38,713 bases of DNA from JAVBNO01 sp031551485 (GCA_031551485.1 JAVBNO010000054.1:1-38713), one strand, 5' to 3'; positions 8,971 to 17,835 are shown, numbered from the stretch's first letter. Notes: generated by a model not told the origin, from the letters alone. Translations and numbers: made by a program.

Positions 8971-9663
8971 CTACTTTTGTCGCAGTAAAATTCCCGAGTC
9001 GGCTAAGGATACATAATCATCTTTGGCCACAATAATATGGTCAATCAATCGGACAGACACAGCCTCCAAGGCTTTGGCCACTTTTATTGTCACATCCACA
9101 TCGTTGGCGGATGGGATGGCAAATCCCTGGGGATGGTTGTGGGCCAACACTACGGCTGCAGCACCTACACGCAAAGCGGTCTCGGCAATATTACGGATGA
9201 AAATGGGGGCAGAATCAATGGTGCCCTCCACCAAAATGTCGCCATACAGGGGTTTGTGTTTATTGTCCAGACAAAGAAGATAAACAATCTCATTGGTGCG
9301 GCCAATAAAAGCCGGCAGCAGGTAATTCCCCAATTTATCTGTGGAATTTAGAAGGTCGTCGGTGGCGTTTTTTTCGCTGTAATAGCGGCGGCAGATGTCG
9401 GGCATCATTTTGATGAGGGTGGCAGCGCGGGATCCAATACCGTCCACTTTTTGCAACTCTTCATGGGAGGCGTCGAAGACGCCCGCAAGCGATCCAAAGC
9501 GCCGGATCAAGTGATGGGCAAGCTCGTTGGTATCGCGACGGGGAATGGCGTAAGCCAGTAAAAGCTCCAGCACATTGTGGGCGTCAAAATGGTCCAGTCC
9601 CTCTTTTAAAAATCGGGCCCGCATTCTGTCACGATGTCCACTGTGGATATCTGCCATCGCCAT
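8971..9663 (-). CDS. radC: RadC family JAB-domain protein
   Basis: RadC proteins combine an N-terminal helix-hairpin-helix region (VDGIGSRAA, about 73-81) with a C-terminal JAMM/MPN-type metalloprotease-like domain. The metal-binding motif is intact: H175 and H177 in LAHNHPQG, S185 and D188 downstream. The protein has 230 residues, which is usual. The biological role is unsettled; the old name links it to DNA repair, but that link is weak. The start is uncertain: ATG at 9663, a GTG just upstream and ATG at 9657 are all in frame, and no good ribosome binding site is seen. It sits between pyrE (46 bp) and uvrB (17 bp) and is probably read as part of one unit. It ends in TAG. Confidence 0.92.
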   Translation of the reverse strand: MAMADIHSGHRDRMRARFLKEGLDHFDAHNVLELLLAYAIPRRDTNELAHHLIRRFGSLAGVFDASHEELQKVDGIGSRAATLIKMMPDICRRYYSEKNATDDLLNSTDKLGNYLLPAFIGRTNEIVYLLCLDNKHKPLYGDILVEGTIDSAPIFIRNIAETALRVGAAAVVLAHNHPQGFAIPSANDVDVTIKVAKALEAVSVRLIDHIIVAKDDYVSLADSGILLRQK

Positions 9664-9708
9664 CACCCGCTTTGCTTTAGTCTTTCCCCAATAGAGACAT
9701 TTTAGTGC

Positions 9709-10302
9709 CTACTGTTGTCCGGGCACTTTACGGCTGCCGGGTTTGATGGGGGGGATTTTGCCTTCTTTGCACAGGGGGCAATTCTCCGGTTCCCAGGCCT
9801 CCACATCTACACGGATGACCCAATGAAAAGGCGTGCCGCCAAAATCAGCATTACCGCCGGAACGGTTTACAATGCTGCCAATGGCCACAACAATGCCGCC
9901 GGCGGCTTCCACCAGCTCTTTCACCTCTTTGACCGAGCCACCGGTGGTGACTACGTCCTCTACCAGCAGGCAGCGCATGCCCGGTGTAACGGCAAAACCA
10001 CGGCGCAAAACCATTTTGCCATCCTCGCGCTCGGTGAAGAAGTTTTCGCAGTGCAGATGGCGGCTGACCTCGTACGCCATTTGTACCGCCCCCATTGCCG
10101 GGCCGATGACCACATCAATTTGCTTGTCCGCAAACTGAGCGGCCAAAGCGCCGCACAGCTCTTCGCTATATTTTGTGTGGCGAAAAATCTTGGCGCATTG
10201 GAGGTAGCGGTCGGAGTGTTTGCCGGAGGTAAGGAGAAAATGTCCTTCCAGCAGTACGCCCGCTTCTTTCAGAATGTCCATGACCCTGTCCTGATCCAGC
10301 AT
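9709..10302 (-). CDS. pyrE: Orotate phosphoribosyltransferase
   Basis: PyrE joins orotate to PRPP to make orotidine 5'-phosphate in pyrimidine synthesis. It has 197 residues. The PRPP-binding loop is VEDVVTTGGS (about 114-123), and the catalytic loop region is FTEREDGKMVLRRGF. A CPLC pair near the C-terminus is typical of a longer PyrE subgroup seen in many anaerobes. The ATG at 10302 is chosen because AGGAGG stands seven bases upstream. It is the first gene of the unit pyrE-radC-uvrB-uvrA and has its own promoter. No other pyrimidine gene adjoins it, so it is detached from the usual pyr operon. It ends in TAG. Confidence 0.95.
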   Translation of the reverse strand: MLDQDRVMDILKEAGVLLEGHFLLTSGKHSDRYLQCAKIFRHTKYSEELCGALAAQFADKQIDVVIGPAMGAVQMAYEVSRHLHCENFFTEREDGKMVLRRGFAVTPGMRCLLVEDVVTTGGSVKEVKELVEAAGGIVVAIGSIVNRSGGNADFGGTPFHWVIRVDVEAWEPENCPLCKEGKIPPIKPGSRKVPGQQ

Positions 10303-10332
10303 TTTTTTGCCTCCTAAATTCATTATCATTTA

Positions 10333-10361
10333 ATTATACATCAAAGCTTGCTATTTGGAAA
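10333..10361 (-). promoter_or_regulatory. SigA-type promoter for pyrE
   Basis: On the minus strand TTTCCA (10361-10356) and a perfect TATAAT (10338-10333) are 17 bp apart, about 30 bp before the pyrE start. It is divergent from the pseudouridine synthase promoter. No PyrR-type attenuator fits in this short leader. Confidence 0.7.
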
Positions 10362-10389
10362 GATAGGGGCTGGATATTTTTAAGGGTTG

Positions 10390-10398
10390 TGTTATACT
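10390..10398 (+). promoter_or_regulatory. Extended -10 promoter for the pseudouridine synthase
   Basis: TGT followed directly by TATACT gives an extended -10 element 19 bp before the ATG. No good -35 hexamer is seen at 16-18 bp, which is acceptable for extended -10 promoters. Confidence 0.5.
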
Positions 10399-10416
10399 TT
10401 TTATGGTGATATTGAC

Positions 10417-11376
10417 ATGAAATATTATGAAATTGGCCCCAATGATGCCGGGCAACGGCTGGATAAGTTTATTCAGAAAGCTGTGCCTGCCTTACCCCCT
10501 TCTCTTTTGTACAAGTACATTCGCCTTAAGCGCATTAAGTACAACGGAAAAAGGTGCGATGCTGCCCAAAAACTGAATGTGGGCGATGTGCTGGAGCTGT
10601 ATATCAATGACGAGTTTTTTACTGTTTCCAACGAAAAGTATGATCCGCTGGCTTTTTTGAAAGCCAAGGCAGAAATCGATATTGTTTTTGAGGACGTCAA
10701 TATTCTGCTGGTGGATAAAAAACCCGGATTGCTGGTTCACGAGGATGCCAACGAGCAAACCAATACGCTTATTGCACGCATTCAGCATTATTTATACGAT
10801 AAGGGAGAATATCGGCCGGAGCATGAAAACAGCTTTGCCCCCGCCTTATGTAACCGCATTGACCGCAATACCGGCGGCATTGTCATTGCCGCCAAAAATG
10901 CCGCAACTTTACGGGTGCTCAACGCCAAAATCAAAAGTCGAGAGCTGACAAAGTTGTATTTATGCATTGTCTTTGGGCAGCCTAACCCGCCCAGCGCTAC
11001 TTTGCGGGGATATTTGCTGAAGGATGAAGAAAGCAATCAGGTGCAAATTTTTGACCAGCCTGTGCCGGGCGCCAAAACGATTTTGACCCGCTACCATACA
11101 CTGGCTGCCAAAAATGAATTAAGTCTTTTGGAAGTGGAGCTGCTGACCGGCCGTACCCACCAAATTCGGGCGCAGCTGGCTTATATCGGCCACCCGCTTT
11201 TGGGTGACACCAAATATGGCTTGAATCGGGATAATAAGGGATATGGTCAAAAGCACCAGGCATTGTATGCTTACAAGCTGAGTTTTGATTTTACGACCGA
11301 CGCCGAACATTTGAACTATTTGCAAGGGCAAAGCTTTACCGTACCTGATGTGGATTTTGTAAAGATGTTCTTCTAA
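10417..11376 (+). CDS. RluA-family pseudouridine synthase
   Basis: These enzymes convert specific uridines of 23S rRNA, or tRNA, to pseudouridine. The protein has 319 residues with an S4 RNA-binding domain (about 12-65) followed by the RluA catalytic domain. The catalytic aspartate is D149 in CNRIDRNTGG, and the later motif LLTGRTHQIRAQL is the family hallmark. The ATG at 10417 is preferred over an upstream in-frame ATG at 10387, which lies before the predicted transcription start. The gene is a single plus-strand unit between two minus-strand operons, with a promoter ahead and a strong terminator behind. It could be RluC-, RluD- or RluB-like in specificity; the motifs alone do not decide. 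Confidence 0.9.
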   Translation: MKYYEIGPNDAGQRLDKFIQKAVPALPPSLLYKYIRLKRIKYNGKRCDAAQKLNVGDVLELYINDEFFTVSNEKYDPLAFLKAKAEIDIVFEDVNILLVDKKPGLLVHEDANEQTNTLIARIQHYLYDKGEYRPEHENSFAPALCNRIDRNTGGIVIAAKNAATLRVLNAKIKSRELTKLYLCIVFGQPNPPSATLRGYLLKDEESNQVQIFDQPVPGAKTILTRYHTLAAKNELSLLEVELLTGRTHQIRAQLAYIGHPLLGDTKYGLNRDNKGYGQKHQALYAYKLSFDFTTDAEHLNYLQGQSFTVPDVDFVKMFF

Positions 11377-11404
11377 TTGCCCTTGGGTAAATTAAAAGCA
11401 AATA

Positions 11405-11432
11405 CAAAAAGGGGGCATACGCCCCCTTTTTG
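11405..11432. terminator. Bidirectional rho-independent terminator
   Basis: CAAAAAGGGGGC (11405-11416) pairs with GCCCCCTTTTTG (11421-11432) around ATAC. The A and T runs at the stem ends let it work on both strands. It lies between the converging pseudouridine synthase gene and the his operon. Confidence 0.9.
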
Positions 11433-11443
11433 TTGATCTCGCA

Positions 11444-11770
11444 CTAGGTGTTTTTGTCAGTTTGGTGAAAATTCTTTAGATTGCCTATTTTTTGCCGCCG
11501 GGCTTCCAAAATCGCCGTCACTTCATCCAGCCCTATTCCCTGCTGCACCATCAATACCATGAGGTGATAGATGAGGTCGCAGATTTCACTGGCAGTATCA
11601 GCGTTGTTTTGATCTTTGGCTGCGATCATGACCTCGCCACATTCTTCAGCGCATTTCTTAAGGATTTTATTCAAACCCTCGGCAAACAGATAGGCTGTGT
11701 AGGAGCCCTCTGTGGGATTTAGCTTGCGTTCTTGGATGAGAGTATATAGCCCGTTTAATGTTTCGTTCAT
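11444..11770 (-). CDS. hisE: Phosphoribosyl-ATP pyrophosphatase
   Basis: HisE hydrolyses phosphoribosyl-ATP to phosphoribosyl-AMP, the second step of histidine synthesis. It has 108 residues and belongs to the all-alpha MazG-like NTP pyrophosphatase fold, with the acidic metal-binding pattern KCAEECGEVMIAAKD and EICDLIYH. It is a separate gene here, not fused to hisI as in enterobacteria. Its ATG overlaps the hisI stop by four bases (ATGA), so translation is coupled. It is the last gene of the operon and is followed by the bidirectional hairpin. It ends in TAG. Confidence 0.95.
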   Translation of the reverse strand: MNETLNGLYTLIQERKLNPTEGSYTAYLFAEGLNKILKKCAEECGEVMIAAKDQNNADTASEICDLIYHLMVLMVQQGIGLDEVTAILEARRQKIGNLKNFHQTDKNT

Positions 11771-12114
11771 TGTTCTGCCTCTTTCTCATTCGCCGGGATA
11801 TCAATCGGTTTGAAAAAACAGCTGTGACTGCCGGTGTGGCAAGCGGGGCCGGTTTGGCGCACGACGACCAGCAGCGTGTCATCGTCGCAGTCTGCTGTGA
11901 TAGACACCACCTTTTGCATGTGGCCGGAGGTAGCCCCTTTGTTCCACAGTTCTTGCCGGGAGCGGCTATAAAACCATGTATACCCTGTTTCAAGGGTTTT
12001 GGCCAAACTTTCAGCACTCATATAGGCCAGCATCAGCACCTCGTTTGTACCGGCCTCTTGTATAATGGCAGGGATGAGGGGGGCCTTTTTGAAGTACAAT
12101 GTCAAATCTTTCAT
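11767..12114 (-). CDS. hisI: Phosphoribosyl-AMP cyclohydrolase
   Basis: HisI opens the adenine ring of phosphoribosyl-AMP, the third step of histidine synthesis. It has 115 residues. The metal-binding signature is visible as ADCDDD (Mg ligands) followed by the zinc cysteines of GPACHTGSHSCFF, and the substrate segment SRSRQELWNKGATSGH is the family hallmark. It overlaps hisF upstream and hisE downstream, each by ATGA, so the three products should be made in step. HisI and HisE functions are on separate proteins. Confidence 0.96.
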   Translation of the reverse strand: MKDLTLYFKKAPLIPAIIQEAGTNEVLMLAYMSAESLAKTLETGYTWFYSRSRQELWNKGATSGHMQKVVSITADCDDDTLLVVVRQTGPACHTGSHSCFFKPIDIPANEKEAEQ

Positions 12115-12905
12115 TGCGCTTTTGCCTCCCCCGGTTGGCGCACGGGAATATTGTGCGCTTTTAAATGGGCCTTTACCTCCGCCACCGTCAGTTCCCCATA
12201 GTGAAAAAGGGAAGCGGCCAGTGCGGCATCGGCACCGCTTTTTTCAAAGAGTTCCGAGAAGTGATCCAGCGTGCCACACCCCCCGGAAGCGATGACAGGA
12301 ATATTGACGATTTTGGCAATGGCATCGGTAAGCGGAATGTCGAAACCGGATTTGGTACCATCGGCATCCATTGAGGTGACCAGCAACTCCCCTGCCCCTA
12401 AGCTTTCCACCCGTTTTGCCCATTCCAACGCATCCATACCTGTATCAATGCGACCGCCATTGATTACGACTGTAAACCCGCTTTTCGTCTTGGTGCCGGC
12501 GGCACAGCGCCGGGCATCGATGGCCACGACAACGCACTGACTGCCAAAACTTTGAGCAGCTTCGGCAATCAGATTGGGGTTACGCACCGCCGCAGAATTA
12601 ATGGATACTTTATCGGCGCCCGCCCGCAGAATGTCGCGGAAATCCTCCACTGTGCGGATGCCGCCGCCGACGGTAAGGGGCACAAATACATTTTGGGCAG
12701 CGCGTTTGACGACATCCAGCATAATGCCACGGCCCTCATGGGTGGCATTGATGTCAAGAAAGGTGATTTCGTCGGCACCCTGGCGGTTGTATTCGATCGC
12801 CAGCTCCACCGGGTCACCAATCTCTTTGATGCCCACAAAGTGAATACCTTTGACAACTTTGCCTTCCCGCACATCCAGGCAGGGAATGATTCGTTTGGCG
12901 AGCAT
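12111..12905 (-). CDS. hisF: Imidazole glycerol phosphate synthase, cyclase subunit
   Basis: HisF is the (beta/alpha)8 cyclase half of imidazole glycerol phosphate synthase; it receives ammonia from HisH and makes IGP and AICAR. It has 264 residues, about ten more than usual because of a short C-terminal tail. The catalytic aspartates are D11 in IIPCLDV and the one in VVAIDARR, and phosphate loops include GGGIRT and SGGCGT. The ATG at 12905 shares its first base with the hisA stop (TAATG), and GGGAGG nine bases upstream lies inside hisA. The end overlaps hisI. Confidence 0.97.
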   Translation of the reverse strand: MLAKRIIPCLDVREGKVVKGIHFVGIKEIGDPVELAIEYNRQGADEITFLDINATHEGRGIMLDVVKRAAQNVFVPLTVGGGIRTVEDFRDILRAGADKVSINSAAVRNPNLIAEAAQSFGSQCVVVAIDARRCAAGTKTKSGFTVVINGGRIDTGMDALEWAKRVESLGAGELLVTSMDADGTKSGFDIPLTDAIAKIVNIPVIASGGCGTLDHFSELFEKSGADAALAASLFHYGELTVAEVKAHLKAHNIPVRQPGEAKAQ

Positions 12906-13624
12906 TATTGCGTTCCTCCCATCGCGATAGCTTCTTGCAGTTGCAGTGTACCCTCGTACAGCGATTTGCCGCAGATGGCCCCGTATATATCCATGGCGCA
13001 CAAATCGCGGATGTGGCCAATATCCCGGATGCCGCCGCTGGCAATCAGATGGCAGGATACCGTCTCTTTTAACGCGGCCAATTGAATGAGATTGGGGCCG
13101 GACAGCATACCATCTTTAGCAATATCGGTAAAAATAAGGTGTTGAACGCCGATTTGCCCCATCGCCTTCGCCAGTTCAAGATAGGACACCGAGGTCGTTT
13201 GCAGCCAGCCTTCCGCCGCAACCAAACCGTTCCGGGCATCGATACCCACTGCAATTTTTTCCCCGTATTCACCTACAGCGGCTTTGATAAAAGTAGGATC
13301 TTTCAGGGCGGCGGAGCCCAGGATTACCCGGGAAATGCCGCCGGAGAGGTAGTATTCCACCGTTTCCAAAGTGCGGATGCCGCCTCCGATTTCGGTGGAG
13401 ATGGGAACGGTTTGGGCAATGTCCAATATGATTGGCCCATTTACTACCGCGCCCTCTTTGGCACCGTCTAAATCCACCATATGAAGCCATTTGGCCCCGT
13501 CGGCGGCAAAGCGGTTCGCCGCCGCAAGAGGGCTGTCGGCTACCTGATGGGTGGTGGCGAAATCACCTTTTTGCAGCCGCACGCAGCGGCCATCCTTGAT
13601 ATCAATCGCGGGAAGAATAATCAC
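12905..13624 (-). CDS. hisA: ProFAR isomerase HisA
   Basis: HisA isomerises the aminoaldose ProFAR to the aminoketose PRFAR by an Amadori rearrangement, the fourth step of histidine synthesis. It has 239 residues, the usual length, in a half-barrel-duplicated TIM fold. Catalytic residues are D8 in PAIDIKDG and the aspartate of FTDIAKDG, with phosphate loops GGGIRT and SGGIRD. The start is GTG at 13624, which overlaps the hisH stop (GTGA). No in-frame ATG is near and the next residues match the family N-terminus, so GTG is well supported. Confidence 0.96.
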   Translation of the reverse strand: MIILPAIDIKDGRCVRLQKGDFATTHQVADSPLAAANRFAADGAKWLHMVDLDGAKEGAVVNGPIILDIAQTVPISTEIGGGIRTLETVEYYLSGGISRVILGSAALKDPTFIKAAVGEYGEKIAVGIDARNGLVAAEGWLQTTSVSYLELAKAMGQIGVQHLIFTDIAKDGMLSGPNLIQLAALKETVSCHLIASGGIRDIGHIRDLCAMDIYGAICGKSLYEGTLQLQEAIAMGGTQ

Positions 13625-14226
13625 CCTGCCACCTGCTTTCCGAAGTTCCTGAGGATTTGTAGCCCTATATCTCCACTCTTTTCCGGGTGGAATTGGGCGC
13701 CCCACACCCTGCCTTTGGCCACAAGAGCAGGGATCTTTTCGCCGTAAACAGTATAGGCTGCCACCAGTTCATCGGCGCAATCGGCCCGATAGGAGTGGAC
13801 GAAGTAGACATATTCACCCTCGGCAATGCCATCGGTGAGGGCACATTGCCTGGGAAAGCGCAAGTCGTTCCAGCCCATATGGGGGATTTTCAGTCCCGGC
13901 GCAGGAATAGGGCGCACAGTACCCGGCAAAATACCCAATCCCCCTGTCGGCGTGAACTCGTATCCTGTTTCAAACAAGAGCTGCATCCCCAAGCATATGC
14001 CTAGAAAAGGTTTTTGGGCAGCTGCTTTTTGCAGTACATCTTTCAAGCCCGCTTTTCGCAGCTTGGCCATGGCATCGGGAAAGGCACCCACCCCTGGCAG
14101 AATGACACCATCGGCCGTCAAAATTTCGTGGGCAACACTGGTAATGCCGCTGTCAAGATGCAAATAGTCCAGGGCATTTTTGACGCTGTGTAAATTGCCG
14201 GCGCCGTAGTCAACAATGGCTATCAT
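13621..14226 (-). CDS. hisH: Imidazole glycerol phosphate synthase, glutaminase subunit
   Basis: HisH is the class I glutamine amidotransferase that supplies ammonia to HisF. It has 201 residues. The nucleophile is C78 in LGICLGMQLLFE, and the histidine and glutamate of the triad lie in QFHPEKSG near the C-terminus. The N-terminus IAIVDYGAGNLHS is the family hallmark and fixes the ATG at 14226, only four bases after the hisB stop. A GGAG further upstream is about 12 bases away, so translation is probably coupled to hisB. It overlaps hisA by four bases. Confidence 0.96.
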   Translation of the reverse strand: MIAIVDYGAGNLHSVKNALDYLHLDSGITSVAHEILTADGVILPGVGAFPDAMAKLRKAGLKDVLQKAAAQKPFLGICLGMQLLFETGYEFTPTGGLGILPGTVRPIPAPGLKIPHMGWNDLRFPRQCALTDGIAEGEYVYFVHSYRADCADELVAAYTVYGEKIPALVAKGRVWGAQFHPEKSGDIGLQILRNFGKQVAG

Positions 14227-14230
14227 CCGC

Positions 14231-14812
14231 TTACAGAACTCCTTTGGTCGAAAATACTTCGTTGCCGGTAATGCGGGCAGCCTGGCGCAGACTTTGCCCA
14301 ACCGCTTTAAACATGGCCTCAATGCTGTGATGATCATTGTCTCCATAATTGAGGGTAACGTGTAAAGTAATGCCTGCATTGTGGGCAAAAGCGCGAAAAA
14401 ATTCTGTCAGGGTTGCCGTTTCAAAGTCACCGACTTTTTCGTCGTTGAAGATGGCATTGCAAACGCAATAGCCACGGCCGCTGATGTCCAGAGCGCAGTG
14501 GGCCAACGCTTCGTCCATGGGCACAAACATGGTACCATAACGGGCTATGCCCGCCCGATCGCCAATGGCTTTGGCATAAGCCTGGCCCAACACAATGCCG
14601 CAATCTTCCACGGTATGATGACAATCCACCTGCAAATCTCCGCTGGCTTTCAGCGTCAATCCAAACCCGCCATGGAACGCCATAGCTGTAAGCATATGGT
14701 CGAAAAAGCCAATGCCGGTCTGGATATCTGTTTGGGCCGATCCCGCATCCAGATTGATTTCCAATTTGATTTGCGTCTCTTTTGTGTTGCGCGTGATTGC
14801 CGCTGTGCGCAT
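14231..14812 (-). CDS. hisB: Imidazoleglycerol-phosphate dehydratase
   Basis: HisB dehydrates IGP to imidazole acetol phosphate, the sixth ring-forming to side-chain step. It has 193 residues and lacks the histidinol-phosphatase domain found in enterobacterial HisB. Mn-binding histidine clusters are visible in GFFDHML, DCHHTVED and GDNDHHSIEA. The ATG at 14812 follows GGGAGG by about seven bases. No gene for histidinol-phosphate phosphatase (HisJ/HisK type, HisN) is seen in this operon, so that step must be encoded elsewhere. Confidence 0.97.
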   Translation of the reverse strand: MRTAAITRNTKETQIKLEINLDAGSAQTDIQTGIGFFDHMLTAMAFHGGFGLTLKASGDLQVDCHHTVEDCGIVLGQAYAKAIGDRAGIARYGTMFVPMDEALAHCALDISGRGYCVCNAIFNDEKVGDFETATLTEFFRAFAHNAGITLHVTLNYGDNDHHSIEAMFKAVGQSLRQAARITGNEVFSTKGVL

Positions 14813-14842
14813 AAACGTTCCTCCCCCGTTTTGATTTACCCT

Positions 14843-15904
14843 TTATTTTAGCAAAGACAATATGCCGCTTAGCGCTTCGATCAGCGCCATATTTTCATCG
14901 GGCGTACCCGCTGTGATACGCAGGAAATCACCCAAAAGCCGTATCGCAATGGAACATTCCCCCAGTTGCCGTTGAATATCCGCGGCATTTTTGGCTTTGA
15001 CAAGAACAAAATTGGTACTGCTGGGGTAAACTGCCTCCAGCACAGGATACTGGCTTGCCAGCGTCTTGATATTGGTCTCCAGCCACTGTCGTTGGGTAAT
15101 GATCTTGCGGGCGCAATTGTCCAGATAATCCTTATGCCCCAGCAACACTTTACCGATTGCCTGGGAAATGGCATTGACATTGTAGGGGCTTTTGGCGGCT
15201 CGAATGGCATGGGTCAGTGTCTTACCCGCCACCGCAAAGCCCAGCCGAATGGCGGCCATTCCCACAGCTTTGGAACAAGTTTTAAGAACGATCAGGTTTT
15301 CATACTGTCCCACCACATCCAGCACTGATTGATCGGCAAAGTCCATGTATGCTTCGTCCACAATGACCAGGCTTTCTACCGAGGCAATCAGCCGCAGCAT
15401 ATCTTCCCTGGCAATGATGCGGGAGGTGGGGTTACAGGGGTTGGAAAGAATGATGGCGGCGGCGCGGTTCGCTTTGGACGCCGCTATCATCGTATCCACG
15501 TCGATTTGCAGGTTCTCATCTTTTTCCAAAACAACGGAGCCAAGTTCGAAGATGTCGGCATAAAAACGGTACATGGAAAAATCGGGTGCCAGGCTTAGCA
15601 CCGTATCCGATCGCTGAAGCATCGCACCCATGATGACCGAAATCAGTTCATCGGAGCCGTTGCCCGCCGTGACAAAATCGGGAGAGAGTTGAAACCGGTT
15701 TGCAAAAGCGCGGCACACTTCCAGGGCATAAGGGTCCGGATAACGGTTAAAGGCCACCGACGCTATTTCTTCCGCCAATTCTGCCTTCATGACAGCGGGC
15801 AGATCATAGCCGCTTTCGTTGGCATCCAGCCGGATTTTATATTCACCCTCAATGGGGATATAGGGAGAAAGAGCTTTCATTTTGGCGTTGAGTTCCCAGG
15901 CCAA
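14843..15904 (-). CDS. hisC: Histidinol-phosphate aminotransferase
   Basis: HisC is a PLP-dependent fold type I aminotransferase that makes L-histidinol phosphate. It has 353 residues. The PLP lysine is K212 in TCSKAVGMAAIRLG. The supporting residues N156 in SNPCNPTS and D183 and Y186 in IVDEAYMDF are present. The start is TTG at 15904: GGAGG stands seven bases upstream and the nearby ATG is out of frame. The gap to hisD is 12 bp. Nothing is missing from the active site. Confidence 0.96.
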   Translation of the reverse strand: MAWELNAKMKALSPYIPIEGEYKIRLDANESGYDLPAVMKAELAEEIASVAFNRYPDPYALEVCRAFANRFQLSPDFVTAGNGSDELISVIMGAMLQRSDTVLSLAPDFSMYRFYADIFELGSVVLEKDENLQIDVDTMIAASKANRAAAIILSNPCNPTSRIIAREDMLRLIASVESLVIVDEAYMDFADQSVLDVVGQYENLIVLKTCSKAVGMAAIRLGFAVAGKTLTHAIRAAKSPYNVNAISQAIGKVLLGHKDYLDNCARKIITQRQWLETNIKTLASQYPVLEAVYPSSTNFVLVKAKNAADIQRQLGECSIAIRLLGDFLRITAGTPDENMALIEALSGILSLLK

Positions 15905-15916
15905 TCATATTCCTCC

Positions 15917-17203
15917 TTATGGTTTCATTCGGACGCGAATGGCATTGGCGTGGCCGTCAAGGCCTTCTTTTTCCGCCAGCGTAATAATATCATCGCCTGC
16001 CGCCAACAGGGCTTCCTTTGTGTAGTACGTATAGGCAATTCGCTTTAGAAAAGCATCGACACCAAGGGGCGAAAAGAAACGGGCGGTACCGCCGGTTGGC
16101 AGCACATGGTTGGGGCCCGCATAATAATCACCCAACGGCTCTGAGGCGTATTTCCCTAAAAAGATAGACCCAGCGTTATCCAGTCGCTCTAGTAAGTCCA
16201 TGGCATTGGCACAGTGCACTTCTAAATGTTCGGGGGCTATTTCATTGGCCAAGTCTACCATTTCCACTTCATCCCGGCAAAGGACGATGGCGCCGTAGTC
16301 GCGCAGGGACGCCTCGATGATTTGGCGGCGGTTACGCATTTGGGTTTGGGTTTTCAATTGTGCCGCCACCCCGTCCGCCACCGTTTTAGAGGTTGTCAGC
16401 AGTACGGCCGACGCCAACTTGTCGTGCTCGGCCTGGCTGATCATATCGGCAGCAATATAACCGGAATCGGCGGTTTCGTCCGCCATCACCAAAATTTCGC
16501 TGGGGCCTGCAATCATGTCAATATCCACAACGCCAAACAACAGCTTTTTGGCTGTGGCCACAAAGATATTGCCCGGCCCCACAATTTTGTCCACGCGGGG
16601 CACCGTTTCAGTGCCATAGGCAAGTGCTGCCACCGCTTGAGCGCCACCGATCAGCAGCACCTTATCTACCCCCGCAAGCTGTGCCGCCGCCAAAATATCC
16701 GGGTTCGGCAGACCGTCTTTCTGGGGAGGTGTCACCATGACCAGCTCTTCCACTCCCGCCACTTTTGCGGGCAAAGCATTCATCAATACGGAGGAGGGAT
16801 AGGCGGCGGTGCCGCCAGGTACATAAAGCCCCACGCGCTTAAGGGGGCGGACGCGCTGGCCCAATATCACGCCGTTCGGCTTTTTATCTACAAAACCATC
16901 CTGAAGCTGGCGGCGATGGAAAGCAAGGATGTTTTCTTTGGCCTTTGCAAGCGCCTCCATAAAGGTGGAATCGGCACTTTGGCAGGCGGCGGCCCATTTT
17001 TCTTTTGGAACCTCGAAGGCCTTTATATCACAACCGTCAAATTGTCGTGTATAGCGGCAAAGCGCTTCATCTCCGTTTTGTCGCACATCGTCAATGATGG
17101 CTTGCACCTGCGCTGTAACCGCTTTATTTGTCTCAGCATTTCGGTTGCGCATTGTTTTTAAAAAGTCCGACACATTTTTGCCGTCGGAACGGATGATGAT
17201 CAT
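15917..17203 (-). CDS. hisD: Histidinol dehydrogenase
   Basis: HisD oxidises L-histidinol to L-histidine in two NAD-dependent steps at a zinc site. It has 428 residues, the usual size. Motifs include VPGGTAAYPSS, the cofactor region VGPGNIFVATAKK, DMIAGPSEILV, the zinc-binding SQAEHDK with its Q and H ligands, and the catalytic EIAPEHLE. The ATG at 17203 overlaps the hisG stop (ATGA) and is preceded by AAAGGAGG inside the hisG 3' end. It lies between hisG and hisC in the order common in Firmicutes. Confidence 0.97.
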   Translation of the reverse strand: MIIIRSDGKNVSDFLKTMRNRNAETNKAVTAQVQAIIDDVRQNGDEALCRYTRQFDGCDIKAFEVPKEKWAAACQSADSTFMEALAKAKENILAFHRRQLQDGFVDKKPNGVILGQRVRPLKRVGLYVPGGTAAYPSSVLMNALPAKVAGVEELVMVTPPQKDGLPNPDILAAAQLAGVDKVLLIGGAQAVAALAYGTETVPRVDKIVGPGNIFVATAKKLLFGVVDIDMIAGPSEILVMADETADSGYIAADMISQAEHDKLASAVLLTTSKTVADGVAAQLKTQTQMRNRRQIIEASLRDYGAIVLCRDEVEMVDLANEIAPEHLEVHCANAMDLLERLDNAGSIFLGKYASEPLGDYYAGPNHVLPTGGTARFFSPLGVDAFLKRIAYTYYTKEALLAAGDDIITLAEKEGLDGHANAIRVRMKP

Positions 17204-17835
17204 TGGGATGCCTCCTTTGCTGTTTCTATGGCCGATATAAATGCCTCTATGCTTTTTTTATTCAGTTTGAGGCTGGCAACGTTTACAATCAGCCGGGCCG
17301 AAACGCAGGCGATGTCCTCCAGAACCTCAAGGCCGTTTTCCCGCAAGGTGTCCCCTGTTTCGACAATATCCACAATGGCATGGCACAGCCCTAAAAGAGG
17401 CGCCAGTTCCACCGAACCCTCGATGCGGACAATATCCACATCCATGCCTTTTTCGGCAAAAAAAGTCCGGGCTACATTGGGGTATTTGGTGGCGATGCGA
17501 CGGGTGGTGTAGCCCTCCCAAAAATGGCTGTTTTGGGGGGCGGCCAAGGCGAAACGGCACTGGCCAACACCCAAATCCAACACTTCATAAAAAGAGCCGC
17601 CCATTTCCATAATGGTGTCTTTACCGACAATGCCTATGTCGCAAACTCCGTTTTCCACATAGGTGATCACATCGGCTGCTTTGGCCAATACCGCCTCTTT
17701 ATCGTCGCCCAAGGGCAGAATAAGCTTGCGGCCTTTTGTGGCAAAGGCGGTACAATCGATGCCGATTTTCTCAAAAATATCAGTGGCTTTTTTCTCCAGC
17801 CTGCCTTTTGTCAGCGCAATGCGCAGCGGCCTCAT
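17200..17835 (-). CDS. hisG: ATP phosphoribosyltransferase, short form
   Basis: HisG joins ATP and PRPP in the first, committed step of histidine synthesis. It has 211 residues, the short form that lacks the C-terminal regulatory domain and works only as a complex with HisZ. The N-terminus LRIALTKGRL and the PRPP-binding segment CHAIVDIVETGDTLRENG are diagnostic. Its ATG overlaps the hisZ stop (ATGA), so the two partners are translated together. Feedback control by histidine should therefore act through HisZ, as known for this family. Confidence 0.97.
   Translation of the reverse strand: MRPLRIALTKGRLEKKATDIFEKIGIDCTAFATKGRKLILPLGDDKEAVLAKAADVITYVENGVCDIGIVGKDTIMEMGGSFYEVLDLGVGQCRFALAAPQNSHFWEGYTTRRIATKYPNVARTFFAEKGMDVDIVRIEGSVELAPLLGLCHAIVDIVETGDTLRENGLEVLEDIACVSARLIVNVASLKLNKKSIEAFISAIETAKEASQ

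Noticed and set aside
8954..10416. LexA (SOS) box for pyrE-radC-uvrBA
   Set aside because: No GAAC-N4-GTTC type site was found near any of the starts.
16226..17161. Plus-strand open frame of 311 codons opposite hisD
   Set aside because: Antisense shadow of hisD; histidine-rich, low-quality translation with no ribosome binding site.
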